Shown here one piece after another: positions 53,790 to 63,600 of a DNA stretch of 64,000 nucleotides. This stretch comes from Siphonodentalium dalli. Lineage: Eukaryota > Mollusca > Scaphopoda > Gadilida > Siphonodentaliidae. The translations under genes were made by a program, and so were the position numbers. The notes under the pieces are model-generated. The model saw only the letters and a list, made by a program, of their open reading frames with translations. It was not told the origin of the DNA and made no database searches. The first letter of the stretch is position 1. Each line of letters starts with the position of its first letter. Location: positions 105,487,319-105,551,318 of the forward strand of contig CP136066.1 of NCBI GenBank assembly GCA_032622095.1, read 5' to 3'.

Positions 53790-54165
53790 TCTGTTATACC
53801 TCTTGGAGTACAAATACTAACTTGATGATGAGAACGCCTACGATTAACCCTTTCAGTGCCAAGTCCGATTTTTGTATCAACCCATATTTCCTTGATCATT
53901 TTTCATATTTATTGATTATAATAATGTGATACTTTGATGGAAAGAGCTCTATTATTATTATAATCACATTATTATAATCAATAAATTTGAAAAATGATCA
54001 AGGAAATATGGGTTGATACAAAAATCGGACTTGGCACTGAAAGGGTTAAGCAGAGCTCCGTTTGCGGTACCTCATATGGATGAGAAAAGCAAACTGTACC
54101 CCAGATGATAGACTCTGACTATGAAGAGCCTGATGATCACTCATCAGCATCCTGTTCATCATAAA
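53790..54165 (+). pseudogene. Decayed duplicate of the last PARP exon
   Basis: CTGTTATACCTCTTGGAGTA (53796 onward) resembles CTGTCATACCACTTGGAGCA at the start of exon 17, and GATGATGAGAACGCCTACGA resembles its next part. After a TTAA element (53844-54049) the copy resumes with CTCCGTTTGCGGTACCTCAT, GGATGAGAAAAGCAAACTG and an acidic tail, to CTGTTCATCATAA. There are frameshifts and stops, and the catalytic Glu segment is missing. Confidence 0.82.
53844..54049. mobile_element. TTAACCCTTTCAGTGCCAAG palindrome
   Basis: An almost perfect hairpin between TTAA sites, with ends CCCTTTCAGTGCCAAGTCCG. It is the same family as 48175-48392, and it is inserted in the duplicated last exon. Confidence 0.85.
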
Positions 54166-55288
54166 ATCATAGTTGGTCTCCCTGTAAAAGGAACACAGTG
54201 TTCACACTGAACCGGAACACAGTGTTCACACTGAACCGGAACAATTGATAGACCAAAACTTAGACCACTCTCTACATTTTTTGGGCTATTTGAAAATTTC
54301 TAGGCTATTTATATTTCGGGAATTTAAAACTTAAGTAACATTAAAACAATTTGGTGTAATATATTGTACTTTAAACAGAATATAACAAGAATTTATAAAT
54401 ATGAGATATTTGTAGAGGTCAGGTATTTTTTTAAATTTTGTTAGCTGCTCTACTTTGTTCAAATCTAACTTGCGTTTACACATTCTATCTATTATAGCTT
54501 GCACAACTCGCTTTTAACATGGCTCATATTGTTTACTGATGGACAAAGTCAACAAAACTATTGAAATCCCAGATGCATGCATCGAGAAAATTACCAAACC
54601 TGCAGCAAGCGATGCATGACTTCTTTGTTCCTACAATTAATCCGGGTACTGTGTAAAATTAATTTCAAACTTTCGTGACGGCTTCTGCATATGTCCATTT
54701 CTGGAAGAAGATCATTCGACTATTCGCCAGGCCGCCAAATAGACAATGTGGTGAAAAACAACAGATTTAAAAAATAGATAGCATAACTTTGAGCTTTGAT
54801 GGGTGGGTTCCTTGACTCGAATCAAATGTTTTTTACCCCCGAAGCCGACGAAATAGTAATTAAGGGGCGGTTAATTGGATTATACATCTTGAATACAGTT
54901 ACCCATTAGAGTAATGAATCGGAAATTTTAACTGGAAACTGGTCTGTTCGTTCTCACTTCTTCACATGTTTGTACATAAGACGTTATTATTTCATACTGA
55001 TTAATTTATTCTGCGTCAGATTGAACGTGAATGAAAAGGTTGCATGCACTGGGTTTCGAGTCATAAAATGGCCTGATCTTTTCGTGACCTTAGTTTTTGT
55101 GTTTTTATAGCAGTACTGAGCCTGAGGTGATATTTTTATTGCTTGTCCTGTTTGTTAGTAGATAAATTTCACCTGTGTTGACTGTATGGAGTATAGGGAT
55201 TGTACACATGGTGAATGGCACTTGGTAACTGCATACTACGTAAATATTCTTGTCATGTGGATGAGGCTATACATTGTTAATGTTACTG
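54166..55288. other. Region downstream of the PARP gene
   Basis: A two-copy 26-bp tandem repeat (GGAACACAGTGTTCACACTG, AACC) is at 54188-54243. A dispersed segment at 54760-54895 (CTTTGATGGGTGGGTTCCTT, TTTTTTACCCCCGAAGCC) recurs at 62480-62612. No gene was seen; it may include 3' UTR. Confidence 0.45.
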
Positions 55289-55540
55289 TTAACCCTTCCA
55301 TGACTGGAGGTTGTGAAAACCCTGTGCCAATGCATTCTCTTATATATTCAAGTCTCCCTTAGGAAGACTCGCATATATAAGAGAATACATTGGCCTAACA
55401 ATATTTACCTTTACCTTGTAGGCCAGTCCATTCTCTTATAAATGGTAGGCTCCCTATGGGAAACTCGCATATATAGGAGAATGCACTGTCACAGGATCTT
55501 TGATGCTGCACCAGCACAGCTCCTGTCATGAAAGGGTTAA
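55289..55540. mobile_element. TTAACCCTTCCATGACTGGAG element, short copy
   Basis: TTAACCCTTCCATGACTGGA and the inverted TTAACCCTTTCATGACAGGA delimit 252 bp, with CCAATGCATTCTCTTATATA palindromes inside. It is the intact small version of 51364-52456. Confidence 0.8.
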
Positions 55541-56745
55541 TACATGTAGTCAACGAAACAAAAGTTTCAATAGGACAGTGAACATCATTCAATATAGCAA
55601 TAAACATTAAATTATTGACTCATAATCGTTATGTAAGCCACCACATCTGCTGAGTATTAATATATCCAGTAATATGAACGCTCTTGTTAACACCATTTGC
55701 AATGAAAATTAGTTATGATATTTCATTGAGACTGTGTTTTTAATCTATTAAATTATTAAAAAAAGCCCTTTCAGAAAATTGGCTGTGAGTATGTTACATA
55801 TACATGTATTTCAACTAATTTTATTTTCTGGATCAAAGTTGTTGAGTTTAGTTTTTTGTGTTTGCACTATCTGAAAGTATTTACAAAATCTATAGACTTG
55901 TTATTTTCTATTTATAGCTAAGTATTAGTGGTAATATTGTGATATAGTTAATAATTTACAAATTTTTCCAAAGATATTTATATTATTTTAGACCTGGTAA
56001 ATATGCCAATAAAGATATGATAAATATTTTATTGAGTTATATGAACTATTGTTGTCTTTGAAGTCAACTTGATGTATTATGACTGCGGTCCTGTAGTACA
56101 TATTGTGTCTTCTACCAGTCTATTTTAAAAAGCTGATGAAAATCTTTCATATATAGCATATTAAATCATGTTTATACCACCACAGCTTCTCATAAACAGA
56201 GATACATGTATTCGATTCATTCAAGATTTGAGTCTCCAATATCTTGCCTGATTCGATTTCAGATTTGATTCAACTGAAATTCCCTGTTCGGCGGGGCCTT
56301 AATGGGGAAAAACATCAAGATTGATCTTAAATCTCACAATTTAAATATAACCAATCATGAAACCATGTTTGTGATTGCCGACAAGGTTGTCTGTCACTCA
56401 ATGGAAATTCATGAAGGTTCGTAGACCAAATAGATTTAAGCATAATCTGGACAATACTGCTACAGAACCATTGCTTAGATGAATAATCTGTTTAAGAAAT
56501 GCACTTGGAATAAATAACTGTGATAGTATCTAGTAGTATTTAGACGACTGCATTGCATTAGTATGTTGCATTGGATCCATTTACACACATCCATTGTATT
56601 ATAATACGGAGCTTATGATTGTAGCTGATGACTTTCGTATTGGAATAAATGCAATATTGAAAATCAGTTTATCTGTTTTAAATCAATTTTACAATGATGC
56701 CAAACCCAACAAATTACAACATCTGGGTCTTTAATCTCATAAATA
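55541..56745. other. AT-rich intergenic DNA
   Basis: No exon or mobile-element ends were recognised. AATAAA-type motifs occur (about 55600, 55986) but cannot be tied to a transcript end. Confidence 0.4.
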
Positions 56746-56955
56746 CAGTAATGCCCTAAATAATCGACTCTTTACTACAGCAGAATTATGGCTAACTTTT
56801 CAGGATTTAGTTGGAAATATGGCTTGTTGCCATCCATCGGAAAGCTCTCAATGAGAGCTTTCCGATGAATGGCAACAAGCTATATTTCGACTAAATCCTG
56901 AAAAGTTACCCATAATTCTGCTGTGGTTAAGGAGTCGATTATTTAGGGCATAACT
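56746..56955. mobile_element. Tc1/mariner-like MITE, copy 7
   Basis: A full-length palindrome, CAGTAATGCCCTAAATAATC to its complement, with TA flanks and few mismatches between the arms. Confidence 0.85.
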
Positions 56956-57629
56956 GTACAAGTCTTTGATCGATTGAATACAAGAACCACTACATGATGC
57001 CATTGTGCATGCACTTCCATGCCATATAAGGTGTGCATTGGGGCTTATGTGAAATATAATTTCTCTATTGGGTGCGTTGATGGATACAACTGACACATCG
57101 CATTCATCTAAATACTTTATGTTTCTGTTGCCCACATCCCAATTTCAACACAAACCAACAGCCCACAATTGATCCAATGCAAAGACTCGTCTAAACATTC
57201 CTTCCTTATATGGAAAAGATTTGTTCTATAACCTTCGAGAATGCTCCCATCAGAAACGGGATTTGAATGAGAGTTGTTAATCTGAGATATTATCATCAGT
57301 GATTTAAAAAGACTGGTCCTCTACAGTAACATTTTGAGGACAGTTTGCAGACAATTATTTCATAGCAGCCTTTAGAAAACGAAAGAGAACGTATCGGTTA
57401 TTTAGGCGTTATGTGCCGTGATTTCTGTTCCAGATTATAAATTAAAAACATTCACTATCGAGGCATAAGTAGCATTGTTGCTATGTAATAGCTTGGATTT
57501 CTTATCAAGCCATAAATTATTTTTCATTTTGTATGTCACCATAGTTTTGTCAATATCATAACTATTTGTTGTCATTATTACACCATTCAATAAAGATTAG
57601 ATGTGATGCAAGTTTTATTCATCTTAAGA

Positions 57630-58560
57630 TTTCCTGGAATGAACACCCCTGGTATATTTTTTGTCTATATTAAAAGCCATAATAAATAGAGAATACCTAC
57701 AGTTTTTGTTTGAATACTGAATATCTCATGAGTGTCTGGAAAGAAATATTGAATTTTCACGAGCGGCTACAAGATGTGAGTGAAAATTCAATATTTCTTT
57801 CCAGACATGAATGAGATGTTTCAGGTATTCAAACAAAAAATTGTAGGTATTCTTTTTATTATATGCGGATTATTTAGGCTAAAAGTTGCTAAGTTAAGTC
57901 TTAATTAATTAAATCATTATCTGTACTTAATTAAAGAGCACACGTGTCAGTGTTTACTAACAGGAAAGATCCTAGGCGTAAAGTTTAATTTGACATGCTG
58001 TGACTCAAACATAGAATTGTTGATGATCATGCACTGTCATAAATTTGTCGCTTTTGATTGGCTGGTGGACAGTGTGCACGCAATGATCACTTGATTGACC
58101 TTGGCAGCTCGTGTGAGTTTCAAGCCCTACAGTGAAATAACGCTATCTAGAGTGAAATAACAACATTGTATTTCACTGTGGCTTCTAAGAAATAAATACA
58201 ACGATCTACGTTTCGGTAATTTCCCGCTATTTTATAGGTGAGCATACCGGTATAATAAACTTGTTTAAACTTGATGTAGCCAAGCAAGATATCTTAATCG
58301 AATGACATTTTGCCTTGATAGAGAATGCTAACAAGATAAAGTTCTCCCTCTTGCTTTGCTCCGAACGTTTCCGTGATATTGCCTGAAGTTTCTGTTTCAA
58401 AAATAGCCTGTGAAACTGTCCTGAATGATATGTATTAGGCCTATACCAGAAATAATAAAAATAAAATTAATTTTAATTGACAGAAGTGTATCCTGACCAG
58501 TTTCTTTGATTCATATCTATTATTTACCCCAGAATCTATATAAAACTTGTGAGGAAGAGA
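57630..58560. repeat. Dispersed repeat family X copy
   Basis: It includes a long foldback (57690-57855: ACAGTTTTTGTTTGAATACT, GAGTGTCTGGAAAGAAATAT and complements), a single unexpanded copy of the 34-bp unit (TTCACTGTGGCTTCTAAGAA, about 58165-58205), GATTTCCGCTATTTTATAGG-like sequence, GTTCTCCCTCTTGC and an end similar to 44041 inverted. The order is the same as in the 16-26 kb copy. Confidence 0.65.
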
Positions 58561-59344
58561 TACACTATCTTTAAGTCAAAGTCCCATTATTTTTCCCAAT
58601 TCAACAGTTTCGCGGTCTTTGACAAATCTGAACAAATTGAGGAAAAGCTATTGTCTGTAACAACCATAGAAAATCATATATATTTTAAAACATTTCAATG
58701 GTGGATGCGTTGGTTATTGGTAAACTGAAAGTGCAATCTATCTTGAAGTTAGTTTACTGTTATTTTCACACCTTTTTTTTGCTAAATTCCAAAAGGACTT
58801 GCCAAATTGAATTCAGGGTCTAATTTGGGAAAATTTAGAAACAATTCTCATTTGAAGATAATATGCATCCATCTGTACACACAAAATGAAGGCTTTCGAC
58901 AAGGTAGCAATGTAACAAATTACAAGTCTCCATTATCAAAACACATTATTTTTGGCTGTATCAGTGTTGTGTAGTGACTTTTGAAGTCATTTAAAAAAAA
59001 TTTAAAACCCACTTGGCAGTTTTTTACACTAACCCTGATCCAACTAACTAACGCATCTCTCTAATTTCCATATTCAGTAATCCAATCAAATAAACTCGCA
59101 TACAAACCTGGATCTGTTAACACACAACACAATTTAAACATGTTATATCACATGAAACCCCTATTATATCATTAAAAAAGCCAGAGCATATTTTCTTATA
59201 TCACATAGTGTATATGTCACTAGTGATAAAATAAGCGCATGCTTCCTTCCAACTTGGCAGCATGCCAACAAAATTACTTTACATTGATTAGGTGGATTAA
59301 TACTAATTTGAAAAGCTGTACATGACACCAAAACCAGACAATGC

Positions 59345-59610
59345 AAAATGATTGATTTGTTCATTAAAGTTAAATTCTTGTCCAACTTCATTGCACCAAC
59401 GAAAATAGACACAAAAACAGAGGCAAATTGGGGGACTATATTTTTCGTCACAGTCCTGAGCGTGCTATACGGTTGTGAAGCGTCTCAGCCAAAGATGTAA
59501 ATGTATGCATTTTGAAGTTTCTTTTAAGGATTTTGTTTTGTTAAAGCTCTAGATTTTGTTCTTCATGTGATATACAAGATCTTCAACTCATTACCACCTG
59601 AAAATGTCCT
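59345..59610 (-). repeat. Inverted paralogue of 49890-50950 without the Helentron-like insert
   Basis: Reverse-complemented, it reads GAAGATCTTGTATATCACAT, ACAAAACAAAATCCT, GCCTCTGTTTTTGTGTCTAT and GTTGGACAAGAATTT, following 49905-50090 and then 50877-50925 directly. It serves as the empty site for 50091-50876. Confidence 0.75.
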
Positions 59611-59763
59611 GAATCGCGATTATCAGAAGAAGAGGGGGCGACACCCTCACTAAAGCTACGCTCACAAAGCTGGCAAATTTTCATGAAATTCTTCATAGAT
59701 GGTTATCTAGCTAAATTGTGCACCTTTTGAGTGATAAATTTTGGAATTAATGAATAATTATAT

Positions 59764-60430
59764 AGGGGGGTATACTGGAGTCAGCTCGTCCGTCCGTCTG
59801 TCGTCCATCCGTGGACACAGATTTGTACGTAGTTTTTCAGTCGTTTTTTTATCAATTTCCGTGAAACTTGGCACAGGCATCAACCATCATGGGAACCTGC
59901 GATTATGACGTCTGTCCGACTTGTTTGGTGGAGTTATTCCCCCTTTTAGCAATTTTTTGCAACATGTATAATTTTGTCCGAGCTTTTATTCCTACATTTT
60001 TAGGTCAATTTTTTTAAAACTTGGCACAGATATTTAGAACCATGGGAACCTGTGCACCTGCGATTATGACGTCTGTCTGGCATTTTTTGGTGGAGTTATC
60101 CCCCTTTTTCGACTTAGAAATTTTTGTGCAACAGGCCTAATTTTTTCCGAGCTTTTATTTCTACATTTTTAGGTCAATGTTTTTTAATCTTGGCCCTGAT
60201 ATTTAGTATCATGGGAACCTGCGATTATGATGTCTGTCCGACTTTTTTTGTGGAGTTATTCCCCTTTTCGACTTAGAACATTTTTGCAAAATGCATAATT
60301 TTGTCCGAGCTTTTATTCCTACATTTTTCGGTCAATAGGTTTAAGATTACGGTTAGGTTTGTGCACCTGCAATGGGAACTGTTATTTTATTATTTTAACT
60401 AAATGTTTACTGACATGTGAAACATCTTAG
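59764..60430 (+). mobile_element. Helentron-like element, both ends damaged
   Basis: It starts GGGGGGTATACTGGAGTCAG without the first hairpin arm, has (GTCC)n and three internal modules, and stops at GTGAAACATCTTAG without the CTCTAG end. Confidence 0.7.
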
Positions 60431-60650
60431 CAGCTCAAAGCGCCATCGCCCAAGTGTTCCCTACGTCGAATATCAAAGGTTGCCACTTTCATTACGGACA
60501 ATCCATATACAAGTATGCCACCGACAAATGCAAAGTATCTAAAATTTTCTTCTCTGAAACTACCGAAAACACAAATCAGCCCAAAAAACCCTAAACTACC
60601 CCAGCTACACCACCTCAACACATACTTAGCGGCATCTCTTTGAAGAACGG
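60427..60650 (-). pseudogene. Membrane-protein-like coding fragment, unrecognised
   Basis: On the minus strand a frame of about 70 residues reads RDAAKYVLRWCSWGSLGFFG, then ICVFGSFREENFRYFAFVGG and ILVYGLSVMKVATFDIRRRE, and stops at 60427. Two hydrophobic stretches separated by a charged loop look like a small membrane protein. There is no ATG in frame, and the upstream frame is closed by a stop. It lies between a broken Helentron-like element and a broken MITE, so it is probably a captured or retrotransposed gene piece. I cannot name the parent gene. Confidence 0.4.
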
Positions 60651-60702
60651 ATTAGTCACACCTGACCCGAAATCCACGCCATCAGCGAAGTGGGAATCTC
60701 CC

Positions 60703-60837
60703 TTTCCGATGAATGGCAACAAGCCATATTTCCAACTAAATCCTGAAATATTACTCATAATTCTGCTGTGGTTTAATCCTGAAAAATTACCTATAATTCT
60801 GCTGTGGTTAAGGAGTCGATTATTTAGGGCATTACTG
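60703..60837. mobile_element. Tc1/mariner-like MITE, copy 8 (right arm only)
   Basis: Only the right arm is left (GATGAATGGCAACAAGCCAT onward to GGGCATTACTG). The stretch TAATTCTGCTGTGG is duplicated inside it. Confidence 0.75.
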
Positions 60838-60909
60838 TAGATTTTGATTCGCATGTAGTAAACTTTGAGGCATGTTTATTGTATAAGTTGTTTGTCATTC
60901 ATATTCCAG

Positions 60910-61068
60910 CAAACTACAGCCCTTTATTACAAATTGTTTGCAAAATTGCCAGAAAATCTGCTGGCCTGTGAACACACCCTAAGAGCAATTCCATTTGTAT
61001 TCAGTGTGTTAACACCCCATACTCTTGCAGATCATTCACATATAGGTCACAAAGTTTATGACAGTACA
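60910..61068 (+). CDS. Unrecognised gene 2, candidate exon
   Basis: After the acceptor TCATATTCCAG only one frame is open: QTTALYYKLFAKLPENLLAC, EHTLRAIPFVFSVLTPHT, LADHSHIGHKVYDST. It looks like helical protein sequence. To join the next exon it must end in phase 0; the fitting donor ACA|GTAATG is inside the terminal repeat of a MITE at 61067. AAA|GTTTAT (61053) is another choice. The function is unknown and upstream exons were not found. Confidence 0.45.
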
Positions 61069-61200
61069 GTAATGCTCTAATTAATCGACTCCTTAACCAG
61101 CCAAGAGCTATCCGATGAATGGCAACAAGCCATATTTCTGACTAAATCCTGAAAAGTTACCCATAATTCTGTTGTGAGTCGATTAATTAGAGCATTACAG
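61067..61200. mobile_element. Tc1/mariner-like MITE, copy 9 (internal deletions)
   Basis: CAGTAATGCTCTAATTAATC is at the left and GATTAATTAGAGCATTACAG at the right, with TA flanks. Compensating changes in both arms (CTCTAATTAAT) suggest a subfamily of its own. Most of the left arm is lost. Confidence 0.8.
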
Positions 61201-61404
61201 TATATCACTCCAGGGGTTATACCCTTTTTTATGAGTGAGGACATGTTGCCAATATATGAGTCTAATTAATGAGGCATACTACTGAGATTAATTGGCAATG
61301 TGGCTTAGACTTGTAACATTGTTAAATGTCAATCCATATTAGGTAACATTACGTCAATAATCCTAGTGATTCGGGTGAATTCTCATTGATTTTTTTTGTA
61401 ACAG

Positions 61405-61504
61405 TTTACCTATGAGGTCTGTTATAAGGACTGTAAATATTTTCAGTATATTTGGACTACAGTGCTCCTTCATGTTGGTTACTATAAGGAAGCCCAGTCA
61501 TCAG
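61405..61504 (+). CDS. Unrecognised gene 2, penultimate exon
   Basis: The acceptor is TTTTTTTGTAACAG and the donor is TCATCAG|GTGAGA. In phase 0 it reads FTYEVCYKDCKYFQYIWTTV, LLHVGYYKEAQSS and leaves in phase 1, fitting the last exon. HVGYYKEA resembles a tetratricopeptide-type helix, a weak similarity. A second frame is also open, which lowers confidence. Confidence 0.5.
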
Positions 61505-62479
61505 GTGAGATGTACTAATGCTTTCTATTAGTTCAGTCTTAGCAATTCACGAGAAGATATATAGTTGTGAGATATATCAGGATTTTTTTTATTTTCTTTC
61601 ATAGCAACCAATTTATTATTTTGTACAAGACAGTTACACCTATATCAAACCAGTAGAACCTAGAGATATATTTTAGATGATCTATTAAGAACACATTGTT
61701 CTTGAAACTTAAATTTTTTATGTCGTTTTATGCAGAATAAAATGAAACTAGTGACACTGAAAAAGAAATTCCATCTTCAAATTTCACTAGAAAGTGCAGT
61801 TGTTTTTTAACAAATAACTGGATGTTGGTAGGATTTAAATGGGTACCTGGCTAATTTTTACAAAACCCAATTTACTTTTTATTTTGATTCAACAGGATTC
61901 AAGTGAATAAAATAATGTTTGGAACGAAAGTGCTTCAAGAAAGATGGTCTGATATTGAATTTTCTAATAATTTATTTCATAGATTTCAATAACAAAATGA
62001 TAATCTTTGGTATTGATATTTATAGGTTATATGTCATATTTGGTATAATAGAAATGTTAAAATTTTTAGAATATTACAACATTTTTTGCTGAAAATTTAT
62101 CCAATAACATTAACAAGTTCACACACTTGGTTGAAATATAATGTCCTGAAGAAGTATTTAGCCACACTGTTTAAAGGGTCACAAGCGATCAGACGGTCCC
62201 ATATCATCAAGTTACAAAGACAACATTTCTTCAAAATATGCTTTAGTTATCAGAATCGATTAATTACAACAAAATAATGTCAACTATGATATAAAATTTC
62301 CCAAAAAGTGTTACTTTTCAATGAAATATGGCTGTATTATCACTTGAGTATGATTGTATCACAAAATTTGGCCGTATTACCACTTTTAGAGTTATCCATC
62401 TTCATCCGCAATTTTGTCTGAGACTGCCGGTTTGACGACTTTTTTCTGGACCACAAATAAGTACACATCTCGAGAAATA

Positions 62480-62612
62480 ACAAATTTCAAAAATCGATAT
62501 CGGATCACTCTTAGCTTTGATGGGTGGGTTCCTCGACTCGAATCATAATATTTTTTACCCCCGAAGCCAAAGAAATAGTAATTTGGAAGTGTTAATTCGG
62601 ATTATGCATCTT
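62480..62612. repeat. Second copy of the GATGGGTGGGTTCC segment
   Basis: TTAGCTTTGATGGGTGGGTT, CGACTCGAATCATAATATTT, TTTACCCCCGAAGCCAAAGA and AATTCGGATTATGCATCTTT match 54760-54895 in the same orientation. It is an unclassified dispersed repeat. Confidence 0.65.
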
Positions 62613-62782
62613 TAAACTTTGAAATAGAAGGAACCATTTCAAAGCTGAAAAGAAGCCCAAAGTAAAATAAAACTGTCATCAAATAAATTAAAGTCAATAA
62701 AACCTTTCTTGGGGAGGCAATAATTGCATTGTGCTCTCTGGTGTTATAGCCACTTAATAATGTAATGAACTTTTTATTTCAG

Positions 62783-62814
62783 CAATAAATCTGCTGAATG
62801 CACACAATGAATAA
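62783..62814 (+). CDS. Unrecognised gene 2, last exon and stop
   Basis: After the acceptor TTTTTATTTCAG, joining phase 1 gives A-INLLNAHNE and a stop at 62812-62814, continuing the helix of the previous exon. The gene is named by position only. Confidence 0.5.
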
Positions 62815-63244
62815 GAGATGTATCAACACAGCCCGGCAAATTTCTGATAAGAGACCTTGAAAGTGAGAACTCCGCCCAGATACAAGAGATTCAAGTACTA
62901 AGCATACAGTGCAGCCAGAAATGAGATTATAAATCAAAGAAAACAATAGTGTCTGACTATATCATATTGTGGTAGACTGTTACGATTGCAGGACATTGTC
63001 TTTTCCATCAAATCATTTGTGCACAGAAGTGATCATAGATGATTCTGATATATGTTATAGATCTATCAACATTTAGCAGATGAGAGGATGTCCTGAGAAG
63101 ATGGAATTTGGAAGGAAATTGGAACTTTAAAAAAATCTTCAGCGCCTGCAGATACTATTCGTTGAGTAAATGAATTCAACAAATTTAGTTCGTCAGGAAT
63201 ATATTCCTTCCAGCAAAGCGAGTATGTGAATATTCTGCAGGGCT

Positions 63245-63600
63245 ACTGGACAGTTGAACACCGTGTTGAACTGCTGGTAGTTTCAATTGGAAATTGGAAT
63301 CAGAGCCAAGATAATTCGGACATTTTCAGTGGGATATGAAGCTTGAAAATGACTTTGTCTAATACCACGTTGGACTGGTGCTGATAGTTTCAATGACTTT
63401 TGAAAACTGGAATCAGATAATTTTGATATTTTTTGTGGAGATATGAAGCATGAAAATAACTGCCTAATATGTCGTTGAATGGCTGATAGTTTCAATTGGA
63501 AATTTGAAACTGAGCTAAGATAATTCGGACATATTAGATAATATGGATATGGATATGGAGTCTGAAAATGACTTTGTCCCTCCAATCAACAATGCCTTGC
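63245..63600. repeat. Tandem repeat, three divergent units of about 115 bp
   Basis: Each unit has GTTGAA-TG-TGG-AGTTTCAATT, GGAATCAGA-(GC)-AAGATAATTC or AGATAATTTTGAT, a GATATGAAGC-TGAAAATGAC-like part, and TTTGTCTAAT or CTGCCTAATAT. The third unit's GATATGGAGTCTGAAAATGA is the start of the next coding sequence. Confidence 0.7.

Noticed and set aside
59164-59451. 95-residue minus-strand ORF with a hydrophobic C-terminus
   Set aside because: It partly coincides with the repeat shared with 49.9-50.9 kb, where the same frame is not kept open.
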